A stretch of 14,897 nucleotides of DNA from Chamaesiphon sp. (GCA_026786125.1 JAJAYU010000164.1:1-14897); one strand, 5' to 3'; shown: positions 1 through 9,244, numbered from the stretch's first letter. Notes: generated from the sequence alone by a model not told the origin. A program made the numbers and translations.

Positions 1-1850
1 CCCATAAATAGGAACGATCCGATCGGACGGTTGGGGTCTTGCATCCCTGCACGGGCACGACGAATTGCGGCTGAGACTGCGCTGACAGCTTCGTGCTGAC
101 CGATCACCAGATTGTGAAGATGGGATTCAAGTTGGAGCAGTTTCTGGCGTTCTGAGGCAAGCAAGCGGTTGACGGGGATGCCTGTCCATTTGGCGACGAT
201 TTCGGCGATGTCGTTTTCCGAGACTTGTTCGCGCAGGAGGGTGGAGCCTTGAACTTGGACGGCGGCGAGTTCGGTTTCTTTGACGCTACGTTCCTTTTGG
301 AGTTTAGGGATTTCGCCATATTGGAGTCGTCCGACGGTGGCGATTTCCCCGGCACGTTCGGCTTGTTCACTTTGGACTTTGAGTTGCTCTTCTTGTTCGC
401 GCAGACTTTTAATCCCATCGAGCAATTGCTTCTCACCTTGCCATTGGTTGGTTAGTTCATCTTGCTTGACTTTGAGAATAGTAATTTCGGCATCGATTTT
501 TTCCAAGCGTTCTTGGGTGGGGCGATGGGTGTCACTAGTAAGGGTTTCATCTTGGAGGGAGAGATTTTCCATCTCAAGTTGCATTACCCGTCTGTCGATC
601 GATTCGAGTTCGGCAGGTTTGGAGGTGATCTCCATCTTCAGTTTAGCGGCGGCTTCATCGACAAGATCAATCGCTTTGTCTGGGAGGAATCGATCGGCAA
701 TATAGCGGCTGGATAGAGTTGCAGCGGAAACTAGGGCTGCATCGCTAATTTTGACACCATGATGCACTTCATAGCGTTCTTTCAATCCCCGCAGGATCGA
801 AATCGTATCTTCTACTGTTGGTTCATTGACCTGAACGGGCTGAAATCTGCGCTCTAGGGCGGGATCTTTCTCGATATACTTGCGATACTCATCGATCGTC
901 GTGGCACCGATACAACGCAATTCACCCCGCGCTAACATCGGCTTGAGCAGGTTGCTGGCATCCATCGCCCCCTGATTTCCGCCTGCGCCAACGACAGTAT
1001 GGAGTTCGTCGATAAATAGGACTATTTGTCCGGCTGAGTCGGTGACTTCCTTAAGCACCATCCGGAGCCGTTCTTCAAATTCGCCTCTGAGTTTGGCTCC
1101 AGCGATCAAACTACCCATATCGAGGGAAATTAAAGTGCGCCCTTTGAGGGATTCTGGCACATCGCCATTGACGATCCGTTGCGCCAATCCTTCAGCAATC
1201 GCGGTTTTACCTACGCCTGGTTCGCCGATCAGAATCGGATTATTTTTCTGGCGGCGAGATAGCACCTGGACAACGCGGCGGATCTCTTCATCCCGCCCAA
1301 TCACTGGATCCATTTTGCCCGCTCTGGCGGCTTCAGTCAGATCGCGTCCATATTTAGGCAGTGCTTCACCACTCACTTCTGGCGTTTGAGTAGTGGTAGC
1401 TTTGGGAGTTGTCGTCCGTATTTGCTTGATCGCGGCTTCCAACTGAGATCGATCGAGATTAAATGGTTTTAATAATCTTCGCCCCACCCGATCGTCTTCA
1501 CTTAAGGCTAATACTAAATGCTCGACGGCAATGATCGGATCTTGCCAGCTCTCTCTAGCTGCTTCGGCTCGATCGAGTAATAAGTCCAAACCTCTACCCA
1601 GATACAAGTCTACAACTTTATCCAGTCGCGGCTGACGGCTAGTAAATTCCTGTAATTGCCGCATCAATATTTCAACATCCACCCCCACCCGCGCCAAAAT
1701 TTTTGAAGCTAGATCTTGCTGCTCCAACATCGCAATTGCCACATGTTCGACTTCCAACTGCTGATTGGAAGATCGTCTGGCTACATCCTGTGACTTAATA
1801 ATTGCATCCCAGGCTGGTTCGGTAAATTTAGTCGGGTCGGTAGGCTGCAT
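1..1850 (-). CDS. clpB: ClpB disaggregase (Hsp100 AAA+ ATPase), partial, 3' end outside window
   Basis: ATP-driven protein disaggregase that works with DnaK/DnaJ to pull proteins out of aggregates in the cytosol. About 616 residues are visible, starting [17 protein letters not shown], the usual cyanobacterial ClpB N-terminus. In order: N-terminal Clp repeat domain (about 1-145), first AAA+ domain with Walker A GEPGVGKT at residues 209-216 and Walker B LFIDEL with D281-E282, then the long charged coiled-coil middle domain (about 410-525) that separates ClpB from ClpA and ClpC, then the start of the second AAA+ domain. The window cuts it at IGSFLFMG, just before the second Walker A. The frame is open throughout. 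It lies 103 bp downstream of ileS on the same strand, but a separate -10 candidate (1888-1893) suggests its own promoter. No CIRCE heat-shock operator was seen upstream. Cyanobacteria often carry two ClpB paralogues; which one this is cannot be told here. Confidence 0.97.
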   Translation of the reverse strand, partial: MQPTDPTKFTEPAWDAIIKSQDVARRSSNQQLEVEHVAIAMLEQQDLASKILARVGVDVEILMRQLQEFTSRQPRLDKVVDLYLGRGLDLLLDRAEAARESWQDPIIAVEHLVLALSEDDRVGRRLLKPFNLDRSQLEAAIKQIRTTTPKATTTQTPEVSGEALPKYGRDLTEAARAGKMDPVIGRDEEIRRVVQVLSRRQKNNPILIGEPGVGKTAIAEGLAQRIVNGDVPESLKGRTLISLDMGSLIAGAKLRGEFEERLRMVLKEVTDSAGQIVLFIDELHTVVGAGGNQGAMDASNLLKPMLARGELRCIGATTIDEYRKYIEKDPALERRFQPVQVNEPTVEDTISILRGLKERYEVHHGVKISDAALVSAATLSSRYIADRFLPDKAIDLVDEAAAKLKMEITSKPAELESIDRRVMQLEMENLSLQDETLTSDTHRPTQERLEKIDAEITILKVKQDELTNQWQGEKQLLDGIKSLREQEEQLKVQSEQAERAGEIATVGRLQYGEIPKLQKERSVKETELAAVQVQGSTLLREQVSENDIAEIVAKWTGIPVNRLLASERQKLLQLESHLHNLVIGQHEAVSAVSAAIRRARAGMQDPNRPIGSFLFM

Positions 1851-1887
1851 GTCTAGGGGCTGGGGATGAGTCTAAGCGTGTGTGTTT

Positions 1888-1893
1888 AGTATA
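1888..1893 (-). promoter_or_regulatory. Candidate -10 element for clpB
   Basis: On the minus strand the hexamer TATACT (five of six matches to TATAAT) lies about 37 nt before the clpB ATG. There is no recognisable -35 box 16-18 nt further upstream, so the site is only a candidate. No clear Shine-Dalgarno sequence precedes the ATG. Confidence 0.3.
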
Positions 1894-1922
1894 TCAAAGG
1901 AAGTTCTGTTTTTTGGGAGACT

Positions 1923-1953
1923 TCACTAGTAGCGGTTTTAACCGCTGACGAAC
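1923..1953 (-). repeat. 31-nt palindromic repeat, copy A, directly behind ileS
   Basis: The core AGCGGTTTTAACCGCT (1931-1946) forms a perfect 7-bp stem with a 2-nt loop. The whole 31-nt unit recurs in opposite orientation at 11545-11575 with 29 of 31 bases identical, so conservation extends beyond the hairpin on both sides. It abuts the ileS stop codon (1954-1956). No T-run follows the hairpin in the direction of ileS transcription, so it is not a textbook intrinsic terminator, though it could still stabilise the mRNA 3' end. Confidence 0.75.
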
Positions 1954-4900
1954 CTAGAATTTACCTGCTAATGCATCTACACATCGATCGCAGACGGTTG
2001 GATGCTCGGTATTTGCCCCAATGGTATCTGAGTAGTTCCAACACCTGTCACATTTCACCCCATCGGCAGTTGTCACGCCAACTTTGCCACTTGCAGTAGT
2101 TGTTTGGTGTGCCAATCCTTGCAACTTGCTGGCATCATCGATTAGTTCGACTTGAGATGCTAGCAGGAGATAACGCAATTCGTCGATGCCATTTGATTGG
2201 CGTTGGGGTAAGGTTGCTTGAATTGGGACATTTACGGGAATCATCCCACTCAGATCTCCGGTTGGCTCCTGAAGTTTAACGGTTCTAGCGATCGGTGCTT
2301 GCGCCCCCAATGCTTGATTGAAATAGGCACGCGCCCGATCAATTGTTTGCTGACGTTGCTCTGTTTTCAAAAGATTGCGCGAGACAAACAAAATACTCAT
2401 TACTAGCCCTATTCCTTTGAGCGTAGTCTCAACAAACGGAATCCGATTGACAACATCGATTAAACCGATCGCAATGTATAAGCTAATGCCCCCAGCTACT
2501 AGTAACAGAATATTGCCGATCAGTCGCCACCCGCGTTGGTAAGTCTCAATCACGATATTGACAGTATCCCCAATCACATTGCCACCACTCTGGAATAGTT
2601 GCTGTGCTGACACGAATGGAGCACTACTAACTAATCGATCTATCGTTGGTGTACTACCACTCTGGTTTGAAATACCTGTTTGAATCTGGTGGTTTGAGGA
2701 ACTGGAGCCAGATTCCAATTCCACCAATTTAGCGCGGAGAATGGGATCTTCAATCTGCAACAACACCTTAGATTCTAGGGAAGAACCGATCGATTTGTCA
2801 GTCCGTGCCTGTTCCATCACCTTATTTACATCTGTCCGCAGGTCGCGAATTTTGTCCCAAGTGACTGCTAAATTGGGCTGTGACCATTGGGGATCGAGTT
2901 TGACCCAGCCAGCTTCAAATACAGATTTGTAAGGGGTTTGGTAGGGTAAATACTGCCAGATGTCTTCAGCCATGTGGCAGAGGACGGGGGCGATGGCGCG
3001 AGTGAGATTTTCGAGGACGATTGCTAGGACTGTCTGACAACTGCGGCGGCGGAAGGATGTTGGAGCACTGATGTACAGACGATCCTTGGCGATATCTAGG
3101 TAGAAGTTAGACAGATCGACGATGCAAAAGTTCTGGATGATTTGGAAGAACTTAAAGAACTGGTATCGATCGAATGACTCGGTAATTTCCGTCAGTACTT
3201 CACTCAGGCGGTGGAGCATGTATCGATCGAGTTCAGGCAATTGGGCATAAGGCACCGCATCTTTGGCTGGATCAAAATCGTGAATATTTCCTAGCAAGAA
3301 TCTGGCTGTATTCCGAATTTTGCGGGAAGCATCGGATAATTGTTTGAGCACAGTTGAGCCGATTAATACATCAGTAGAATAATCTACCGATGACACCCAG
3401 AGCCTGACCACATCTGCGCCATAAGCGGGATCTTTTTGTTGATTTTTACCACCATCCATCACCACCATTGGGTCGATAATATTCCCCAATGATTTGCTCA
3501 TTTTGCGCCCCTTGTCATCAAGCACAAATCCATGAGTTAGGACAGTTTTAAATGGTGCAATTCCATTGTTTGCTACGCTAGTTAACAAACTAGATTGGAA
3601 CCAACCTCGATGTTGATCGGAACCTTCTAGATACATATCAACGGGATAGACTAAATTATCCCGTTGACTGGCAACCGCTGCCCAAGATGAACCAGAATCA
3701 AACCAGACATCCATTGTGTCTGTACCCAGGCGATAGCTGCGACCATTATTGCGATAGGATTCGGGTAATAACTCCGCGACAGACATCGAGTACCAAGCAT
3801 CCGAACCATGTTCGCGGAAGATGCCTTGAACATGGTTAATTGTTTCTTCGGTTAGCAATGGTTCATTAGTTTCATTGTCATAAAAAACCGGAATTGGCAC
3901 ACCCCAATTGCGCTGACGGGAAATACACCAATCCGATCGTTCGGCAACCATTGGTCTAATTCGATTCTCACCTTGGGCGGGAATCCATTCAACTTCCGAT
4001 ATAGCTTTGAGTGCTGCCTCTTTAAATCCTTTGACCGATGCAAACCACTGTTCAGTGGCACGGAAGATTGTTGGTTTTTTAGTCCGCCAATCGTAAGGAT
4101 ACTTGTGTGGATAGGCTTCTTCTTTGATTAATGACTTGGCATCAAGTAAAGCTTTAATTACTAATTGATTGCCATCACCAAGCACGTTGGTACCTGCAAA
4201 CAATTCACCTGCTTCCTCGGTAAAATTGCCATCAGCATCTACAGGTGCTAGAATTGCCAGTCCATATTTCTGCCCGACGATATAATCTTCTTGGCCATGT
4301 CCTGGAGCAGTATGTACCAATCCAGTCCCCGATTCAGTCGTGATGTAGTCACCACCAATAATTACTAGACCTTCCCGATCGTACAGGGGATGCTTATACT
4401 TACAGTGTTCGAGTTCTGCACCCTTAATTACCGATTTTGTAGTCAGATTCAGGTTTAATTTAGTAGCCAAACCTTCGACCATATCAGCGGCAACGATCGC
4501 ATATTTGCAGCCATGATACTGATTATCTTCGCGCCCAGATACTTCAACGATCGCATAACTCAATTCAGGATTGACCGCCACAGCCAAATTCGCCGGAATC
4601 GTCCAGGGTGTTGTTGTCCAGATGGCTACGGATAAATCATCGTGAAATGGCTCTAAAATCGCCTTAGCAGCATCGGTAACGTGGGTGACTTTGAATGAAG
4701 CAAAAATACTTCGCGAGACGTGTCCTTCGGGATATTCTAGCTCTGCCTCTGCGAGGGCAGTCTTGGAGCTAGGACTCCAATGGACGGGTTTCAAGCCACG
4801 ATAGATATACCCTTTCAAGACCATTTGACCAAAGACACCGATTTGGGCAGCTTCATACTCTGGTTGCAGCGTTAGATAGGGCTTGTCCCATTCTGCCCAG

Positions 4901-5346
4901 ACCCCCATCCGTTGAAAGCCCAACTTCTGAGCCTCTACTGTCTTTTTGGCAAACTCGGCAGCTTTCTGGCGTAGCTCCAGAGGCGAGAGATTTTTCCGCT
5001 CTTCTGGCTTCATATCCTGAATTACTTTAAGCTCGATCGGCAATCCATGACAATCCCAACCAGGTACATACCGCACCTTTCGACCCTTGAGTAGTTGATA
5101 GCGATTGATGATATCCTTGAGCGTCTTATTCAAGGCATGACCCATGTGCAGGGTACCATTGGCGTAGGGTGGGCCATCATGGAGCACGAAAATCTCACCA
5201 GGATTTGACTGTGACAGCCGCTCAAAAATCTGCTCGTCTGCCCAGAATTTTTGGAGTTCGGGTTCCCGTTTGACAGCATTTGCGCGCATGTCAAACTTAG
5301 TCTGGGGTAAGTTTACGGTATCTTTGTAACTTCCTGGTGCTGCCAC
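1954..5346 (-). CDS. ileS: Isoleucyl-tRNA synthetase with membrane-anchor insert
   Basis: Charges tRNA-Ile with isoleucine (class I synthetase). The 1130 residues hold the HIGH-type motif HMGH (67-70) after DGPPYANG (57-64), the editing (CP1) region around 200-400, the WCISRQ block (473-478), KMSKS (615-619), an anticodon-binding helical region (about 700-860), and a C-terminal zinc finger with C1099, C1102, C1119 and C1122. It is longer than bacterial IleRS because about 175 residues (about 878-1053) with two hydrophobic helices are inserted just before the C-terminal part; this insert is listed separately. The start is GTG at 5346: an in-frame TGA lies five codons upstream, no ATG lies between, and the protein begins [20 protein letters not shown] as in relatives. 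No clear Shine-Dalgarno sequence is visible. A strong promoter lies at 5382-5409. Confidence 0.98.
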   Translation of the reverse strand: MAAPGSYKDTVNLPQTKFDMRANAVKREPELQKFWADEQIFERLSQSNPGEIFVLHDGPPYANGTLHMGHALNKTLKDIINRYQLLKGRKVRYVPGWDCHGLPIELKVIQDMKPEERKNLSPLELRQKAAEFAKKTVEAQKLGFQRMGVWAEWDKPYLTLQPEYEAAQIGVFGQMVLKGYIYRGLKPVHWSPSSKTALAEAELEYPEGHVSRSIFASFKVTHVTDAAKAILEPFHDDLSVAIWTTTPWTIPANLAVAVNPELSYAIVEVSGREDNQYHGCKYAIVAADMVEGLATKLNLNLTTKSVIKGAELEHCKYKHPLYDREGLVIIGGDYITTESGTGLVHTAPGHGQEDYIVGQKYGLAILAPVDADGNFTEEAGELFAGTNVLGDGNQLVIKALLDAKSLIKEEAYPHKYPYDWRTKKPTIFRATEQWFASVKGFKEAALKAISEVEWIPAQGENRIRPMVAERSDWCISRQRNWGVPIPVFYDNETNEPLLTEETINHVQGIFREHGSDAWYSMSVAELLPESYRNNGRSYRLGTDTMDVWFDSGSSWAAVASQRDNLVYPVDMYLEGSDQHRGWFQSSLLTSVANNGIAPFKTVLTHGFVLDDKGRKMSKSLGNIIDPMVVMDGGKNQQKDPAYGADVVRLWVSSVDYSTDVLIGSTVLKQLSDASRKIRNTARFLLGNIHDFDPAKDAVPYAQLPELDRYMLHRLSEVLTEITESFDRYQFFKFFQIIQNFCIVDLSNFYLDIAKDRLYISAPTSFRRRSCQTVLAIVLENLTRAIAPVLCHMAEDIWQYLPYQTPYKSVFEAGWVKLDPQWSQPNLAVTWDKIRDLRTDVNKVMEQARTDKSIGSSLESKVLLQIEDPILRAKLVELESGSSSSNHQIQTGISNQSGSTPTIDRLVSSAPFVSAQQLFQSGGNVIGDTVNIVIETYQRGWRLIGNILLLVAGGISLYIAIGLIDVVNRIPFVETTLKGIGLVMSILFVSRNLLKTEQRQQTIDRARAYFNQALGAQAPIARTVKLQEPTGDLSGMIPVNVPIQATLPQRQSNGIDELRYLLLASQVELIDDASKLQGLAHQTTTASGKVGVTTADGVKCDRCWNYSDTIGANTEHPTVCDRCVDALAGKF
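2190..2710 (-). other. CAAD-type two-helix membrane domain inserted in IleRS
   Basis: IleRS residues about 878-1053 are not part of the normal enzyme. They begin with a low-complexity Ser/Gln/Asn-rich linker (about 878-920), followed by an amphipathic stretch and two hydrophobic segments: residues about 943-965 ([20 protein letters not shown]) and about 972-989 ([18 protein letters not shown]), then a charged helix (about 993-1013) and a second linker. This layout fits the CAAD domain (cyanobacterial aminoacyl-tRNA synthetase appended domain), known from cyanobacterial Glu-, Val-, Ile- and LeuRS, which anchors the enzyme to thylakoid membranes and is related to plant CURT1 proteins. The assignment rests on the helix pattern and context; membrane location of this enzyme is inferred. 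Confidence 0.88.
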
Positions 5347-5381
5347 AGTAGTAAATGCTCAATGGTTGATGATATCCGTAT

Positions 5382-5409
5382 ATTATATCGGGTGAGTGGA
5401 GTATGTAAA
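5382..5409 (-). promoter_or_regulatory. Sigma70-type promoter of ileS
   Basis: On the minus strand, TTTACA (5404-5409, five of six to TTGACA) and a perfect TATAAT (5382-5387) are spaced by 16 nt. The predicted start of transcription near 5375 leaves a short leader of about 29 nt before the GTG start, too short for a T-box riboswitch. Confidence 0.7.
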
Positions 5410-5451
5410 CTTAAAGATAATAACTATCCAATTCAGATAGAGAATGATTGG

Positions 5452-5766
5452 TCATGAATCGAAAATACTGCTAATGTCTCTCGTTGCATAAATAATTCGC
5501 ACAATTTCAACTACATCTTCACGATCAATATAAAAAATCAGGTATTTCCGAAAATCTTTAACCGACCATTTTCGTAACTCTTGCAATCTATTATTATTAG
5601 TAGTAAAAATGCTACCAATTCCAGGCATTCTAGCAATTTGAGCGATTGTGAGTCGAGTTGAATCAAAAAACTGGAGTGCCGTTGCAGGATTGTCCTGGGA
5701 AATACAAGCAAAACAATCGTCTAAATCTTGGCTTGCCTTTGGCGTAATCACAATCTTTTTAGTCAT
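5452..5766 (-). CDS. RelE/ParE-family toxin of a type II toxin-antitoxin pair
   Basis: A 104-residue basic protein beginning MTKKIVITPKASQDLDDCFA. The pattern of N-terminal strand, two helices ('ITPKASQDLDDCFACISQDN' then 'ATALQFFDSTRLTIAQIARMPGIG'), and C-terminal strands with RKWSVKDFRKYLIFYI and VEIVRIIYATRDI is that of the ParE branch of the RelE/ParE fold. Family members block either gyrase (ParE) or translation (RelE); which applies cannot be read from the sequence. The ATG at 5766 is chosen because a GGAATC sits just before it. A TTG at 5778 overlapping the antitoxin stop codon would add MIGI and is less likely. The antitoxin gene lies immediately upstream, 8 bp away, so the two are probably co-transcribed and coupled. 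Confidence 0.88.
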   Translation of the reverse strand: MTKKIVITPKASQDLDDCFACISQDNPATALQFFDSTRLTIAQIARMPGIGSIFTTNNNRLQELRKWSVKDFRKYLIFYIDREDVVEIVRIIYATRDISSIFDS

Positions 5767-5774
5767 GATTCCGA

Positions 5775-6014
5775 TCAATGAAGTGCATCAAGATTTGCAC
5801 GTTTAGAACTCCACCAATCATCTGTTACTTCTATAGATTTCCCACTATCCAATCCTTCAATCAGCAGTGATTCTACCCGCTGCTGCTGTGCTAGTCGCTC
5901 TTGTTCTCGAAGAATAATATGAAAGACATACTCGCTGGGCGTATTAAAACCGTCGGAGATCGCTTGTCGCTCGATAAAGTCGATGATTTGGTTGGGTAGT
6001 GATATATTTAGCAT
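5775..6014 (-). CDS. ParD-like ribbon-helix-helix antitoxin
   Basis: A 79-residue protein. The N-terminus MLNISLPNQIIDFIERQAI plus GFNTPSEYVFHIILREQ is the ribbon-helix-helix DNA-binding fold of ParD-type antitoxins, and the C-terminal part with EGLDSGKSIEVTDDWWSSKR is the toxin-binding tail typical of this group. The frame is open up to 6065, which would add 17 residues (MLELKLSKLENYSGRDL), but the shorter start puts the DNA-binding strand at the N-terminus as in the family. It precedes the toxin gene, the usual order, and such antitoxins normally repress their own operon together with the toxin. The inverted repeat at 6071-6095 is a candidate operator. Confidence 0.87.
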   Translation of the reverse strand: MLNISLPNQIIDFIERQAISDGFNTPSEYVFHIILREQERLAQQQRVESLLIEGLDSGKSIEVTDDWWSSKRANLDALH

Positions 6015-6070
6015 CAAGTCTCTACCAGAATAATTTTCCAATTTACTTAATTTTAGCTCAAGCAATGAAC

Positions 6071-6095
6071 AGATGGTGAGAAACGCCCACCATCT
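6071..6095. promoter_or_regulatory. Inverted repeat upstream of the parD-like gene, possible operator
   Basis: AGATGGTG (6071-6078) and CACCATCT (6088-6095) form a perfect 8-bp inverted repeat around a 9-nt centre, about 57 nt upstream of the antitoxin start at 6014 and 41 nt downstream of the pseudogene stop. It could be the binding site of the ParD-type repressor or an RNA hairpin at the end of the former upstream gene. No T-run follows in either direction, so an intrinsic terminator is unlikely. Confidence 0.4.
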
Positions 6096-6135
6096 AGGTT
6101 CTAGACAATTTTGATCTAATTAATATAATGCCCAG

Positions 6136-6755
6136 CTACTTTGTTTTAGCCTGTGATTTAGCTTGCTCTAACGTGATCTCTTTCATCGCCAATGATTGAG
6201 CTTGATTCATCACTGTTTGTAACTGCTCGGTAATTGCAGTGATTTGTTCGTTTTGTCGATCAATCCCCCATTCCAATGATTGAATTTTCATTTCATACCC
6301 TTGCTTACCACCTTCCTATTCTTTCTCCACAAAGTCAGCTTTGACTTTCCATTGCGGTTAGTTTCTTTAATCGCTTCTTCTCTAGCTTTTTTGACTGCCT
6401 CTTCTAGTTCTGCCGGAAAAGCAATCACTTTAGCAGCATTTTTATCAGCAAATTTTTGATTATCTTTCAAGAACTTCTCGCGTTCTTTCCACTGTTTTTA
6501 TTTATCTCGATCGAGTGATTGGATTTCCTGCTCTTGATTGCGTTTGGTTTGTGTATAGATATCTCTTACTATCTTGTAGTATTGCCATAATTGATCTGCC
6601 TTAATAATTAAAAATCCATCAAAACCAGCCTACTCAGTCGCAGGTAAAGTTTGAGATTCTCTCAACTACTGACTAATTGTGCCCAAATAACCTGTCAAAT
6701 GAACTGAAATACCGATATATTTGATCTGTAGAGTCAAGTATATCGCTTTCGCTGA
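6136..6755 (-). pseudogene. Decayed gene of unknown function, four internal stops and one frameshift
   Basis: Read on the minus strand, one frame from 6755 gives a coherent protein-like text interrupted by TAG (6666-6668), TAG (6630-6632) and TAA (6498-6500). Between the stops it reads for example AGFDGFLIIKADQLWQYYK and AAKVIAFPAELEEAVKKARE. Near 6352-6358 the sense moves to another frame, as if one base was lost. It then continues through a fourth stop, TAG (6316-6318), into YEMKIQSLEWGIDRQNEQIT and ends at a natural TAG (6136-6138). The C-terminal part is charged and looks helical or coiled-coil. The original would have been about 205 residues. Each internal stop is one C-to-T change away from a Gln codon. 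Two pieces are still open: 6288-6470, with only a TTG to start it, and 6136-6291 (51 codons with an ATG), which overlap as ATGA. I do not recognise the family. An upstream TAA at 6756-6758 leaves the original start unknown. Confidence 0.75.
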
Positions 6756-6842
6756 TTAACTAGTACTGTTGTATCTTATCTGGTGATCGGTGTCAAGACT
6801 TTTTAGGAAATTCGTACTAATTTTGAACTAAAGCTGAGGAAT

Positions 6843-8999
6843 ATGACTGTCTCAAAATCACCTGCAACTCATTCCTCAGACATCGATCTCACAGATACCC
6901 AGTATTATCTGAGTCGGGAACTAACATGGCTAGAATTTAACGCTCGCGTGCTCCATGAAGCGATGGATCAGCGTACACCATTACTCGAACGATTGAAATT
7001 CATGGGAATTTTCAGCTCAAATCTCGATGAATTTTTTATGGTGCGGATCGCCGCTATTAAAGAGCGAATCGAGGCAAAAGTCAGCACCCGATCTCCAGAC
7101 GGGCGCACACCAGCAGAGCAATTAACAGTAGCTAGAGATCGAGTTCAACAGCTAGTTACCAAACAGCATCACCATTTTGAAACAATCCTCCGTCCCGCAA
7201 CAATTGCTCAAGGAATTTACCTGCTAGATTACTACGATTTAAATCAGGAACAATGCAACTATTTACAGACCTATTTTGAAGAACAAATATTTCCCGTTCT
7301 TACTCCTTTAGCTGTCGATCCTGGACATCCATTTCCTTATATTTCTAATCTCAGCTTAAATCTCGCCGTAGTGATCAAACATCCTGATACAGGCGAAGAA
7401 TTATTTGCCAGAGTTAAGGTGCCAAAAGTTTTGCCACGCTTTATCGTTTTACCAACAGATTTACAGGTAATTGATTCAGCGAATCTGCGCCAATCCGATC
7501 CACAACGTTCCCAAATTTGGACTGGCATTCCTCTCGAACAATTGATCGCACACAACTTAGAGTCCCTATTTCCAGGGATGAATATCCAAGATTGTTACAC
7601 CTTCAGAGTCACCCGCAATGCCGATATCAGCCTCGAGGAAGATGAAGCTGACGATTTACTCCTAGCGATCGAAGACGGACTGCGGAAGCGGCGTAAAGGT
7701 GGCTCTCCAGTGCGAGTGGAAGTAGACTCAGCCATGCCAACCCAGATTCGTCAGATGTTGCAAGAGGAACTAGAAGTTGCAGCAGCAGATCTGTATGAAG
7801 TTAATGGCATGTTGGGATTAGGAGATGTGATCTCTTTTTTATCATTACCTGTACCTGAATTAAAAGATCCACCGTGGAATGCAATTATCCCAGCATCTTT
7901 AAGAAAATTAAAAGTCACTGAAGATGGTGGGAATTTCTTTAGTCTAATTGCCAAACAAGACATCCTAGTTCATCATCCATACCAATCATTTGCAGATACA
8001 GTAGAGCGATTTATTAGCTGTGCCGCCACCGATCCCAAGGTGCTAGCCATTAAAATGACCCTTTATCGGACAACAGGAGATTCTCATATCCTGAAATCCT
8101 TGATGAAAGCTGCTGAAAATGGTAAGCAAGTTTCAGTATTAATTGAACTAAAAGCTCGATTCGACGAACAAAATAATATCAACTTAGCTCGCATATTAGA
8201 GCAATCTGGTGTTCACGTAGTTTATGGACTAGTAGGACTAAAAACACATACTAAAGTCGTATTAGTCGTCCGCAGGGAAGATGATAAAATCCGGCGGTAT
8301 GTTCATATTGGTACAGGTAATTACAACGCTAAAACTTCTAAGTTATACACCGATGTCGGTTTATTTAGTTGCCGTCCCGAACTAGGTGCAGATCTGACCG
8401 ATTTATTTAACTACCTGACTGGTTATTCGCTCCAACGTTCCTATCGGAAGTTAATTGTCTCCCCAGTCAATTCTCGTGAATCATTTGAGGAATTGATCCA
8501 GCAAGAAATTGACCATTGTAAGGCAGGTAAATCTGGTCGAATTGTCGCCAAGATGAATTCCCTCGTCGATCCAACTACAATCGCTAATCTCTATCGCGCA
8601 TCTCAAGCTGGGGTCTCGATCGATCTAATCATTCGCGGCATGTGTTGTCTCCGTCCTGGGGTTCCAGACGTGAGTGACAATATCCGTGTGGTTAGCATTA
8701 TCGGGCGGTTTCTAGAGCATTCGCGGATCTACTATTTTCACAATAGTGGTGATACCAAGATCTTTATCGGTAGTGCTGATTGGATGACCCGAAATCTAGA
8801 CAGGCGAGTAGAAGTAATTACACCAATTGAAGATCCAGAAATATCGAATGATCTGCAAGAAATATTGGGGATTATGTTAGCTGATAATCGTCAAGCTTGG
8901 GATATGCAAGCTGATGGCAGTTATATTCAGCGTCGTCCTCAATCTGGCTCTGAAAATCAAAGTACTCAGCAGACATTAATGGATATGGCAGTTAATTGA
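6843..8999 (+). CDS. ppk1: Polyphosphate kinase 1
   Basis: Reversibly transfers the terminal phosphate of ATP onto polyphosphate chains, making the cell's phosphate store. The 718 residues have the full PPK1 layout: an N-terminal helical domain beginning YYLSRELTWLEFNARVL (21-37) with FMGIFSSNLDEFFMVRIAAI soon after, a head domain, and two C-terminal phospholipase-D-like domains. H469 in GLKTHTKVVLVV matches the autophosphorylated histidine of E. coli PPK. H488 (YVHIGTGNYN) and H626 (FLEHSRIYYF) match other conserved active-site histidines, and GSADWMTRNLDRRVEV near the C-terminus is also typical. The ATG at 6843 is preceded by GAGGA at good spacing (6836-6840). The gene stands alone: a pseudogene on the other strand lies upstream, and a convergent lipoprotein gene lies downstream. 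No PHO box was recognised upstream, nor a convincing promoter. Confidence 0.98.
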   Translation: MTVSKSPATHSSDIDLTDTQYYLSRELTWLEFNARVLHEAMDQRTPLLERLKFMGIFSSNLDEFFMVRIAAIKERIEAKVSTRSPDGRTPAEQLTVARDRVQQLVTKQHHHFETILRPATIAQGIYLLDYYDLNQEQCNYLQTYFEEQIFPVLTPLAVDPGHPFPYISNLSLNLAVVIKHPDTGEELFARVKVPKVLPRFIVLPTDLQVIDSANLRQSDPQRSQIWTGIPLEQLIAHNLESLFPGMNIQDCYTFRVTRNADISLEEDEADDLLLAIEDGLRKRRKGGSPVRVEVDSAMPTQIRQMLQEELEVAAADLYEVNGMLGLGDVISFLSLPVPELKDPPWNAIIPASLRKLKVTEDGGNFFSLIAKQDILVHHPYQSFADTVERFISCAATDPKVLAIKMTLYRTTGDSHILKSLMKAAENGKQVSVLIELKARFDEQNNINLARILEQSGVHVVYGLVGLKTHTKVVLVVRREDDKIRRYVHIGTGNYNAKTSKLYTDVGLFSCRPELGADLTDLFNYLTGYSLQRSYRKLIVSPVNSRESFEELIQQEIDHCKAGKSGRIVAKMNSLVDPTTIANLYRASQAGVSIDLIIRGMCCLRPGVPDVSDNIRVVSIIGRFLEHSRIYYFHNSGDTKIFIGSADWMTRNLDRRVEVITPIEDPEISNDLQEILGIMLADNRQAWDMQADGSYIQRRPQSGSENQSTQQTLMDMAVN

Positions 9000-9035
9000 T
9001 AGTTGATAATTGATAATTTATAGATTTATAGATCT

Positions 9036-9146
9036 GTAGGTTGGGTTGCGGATGCGCTCCGGTCGGGTTCCCCGACCATGGAAGCGCACCAAGCAGAAGA
9101 ATGTTGGCGGAGCCTCTCCTTCAGGAGACAACCCAACACACCCAAC
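9036..9146. repeat. Nested hairpin repeat between convergent genes (GTTGGGTTG type)
   Basis: GTTGGGTTG (9040-9048) pairs with CAACCCAAC (9129-9137), enclosing two smaller hairpins. GCGCTCCGGTCGGG...CCCGACC...GGAAGCGC (9054-9087) has a perfect 7-bp inner stem. TCTCCT-TC-AGGAGA (9115-9128) is a perfect 6-bp stem. From memory, sequences starting GTAGGTTGGGTT and ending AACCCAACA, and GGCGGAGCCTCTCC blocks, are common dispersed elements in cyanobacterial genomes. No coding capacity is convincing here. It lies just behind ppk1 and may act as a structured 3' end for both convergent transcripts, but no T-run typical of an intrinsic terminator follows. Confidence 0.7.
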
Positions 9147-9176
9147 GAGAAACGATTGATCGTTATTGGTGCTGTT

Positions 9177-9235
9177 GGGCGGGTTTGTACGGTTGTTATT
9201 TTTACAAGCATGGATTTTTAGCATAAACCAGCCCC
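9177..9235. repeat. Second inverted-repeat element (GGGCGGGTTT / AAACCAGCCC)
   Basis: GGGCGGGTTT (9177-9186) is matched by AAACCAGCCC (9225-9234), giving 9 of 10 paired bases, with an AT-rich centre. It follows the nested repeat after about 30 nt and ends 10 bp before the stop codon of the convergent solute-binding protein gene. It resembles another small dispersed cyanobacterial repeat and is probably non-coding. Confidence 0.5.
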
Positions 9236-9244
9236 TAAAGATTC

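Noticed and set aside
280..1389. Several plus-strand ORFs of 84-141 codons
   Set aside because: They lie opposite the clpB coding region, whose minus-strand frame is open and has clear ClpB motifs; these are shadows.
5347..5381. Possible T-box leader ahead of ileS
   Set aside because: The well-placed promoter leaves only about 29 nt of leader, far too short for a T-box.
6288..6470. A 60-residue ORF on the minus strand as an independent gene
   Set aside because: It has only a TTG start, and its frame continues sensibly upstream through a stop codon. It is a fragment of the pseudogene.
6136..6755. Reading the internal TAG/TAA codons as recoded glutamine (alternative genetic code or readthrough)
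   Set aside because: A frameshift is also needed to restore the protein, and neighbouring intact genes end normally at TAG (ileS) and TAA (hicA, hicB, cofH). Decay explains it more simply.
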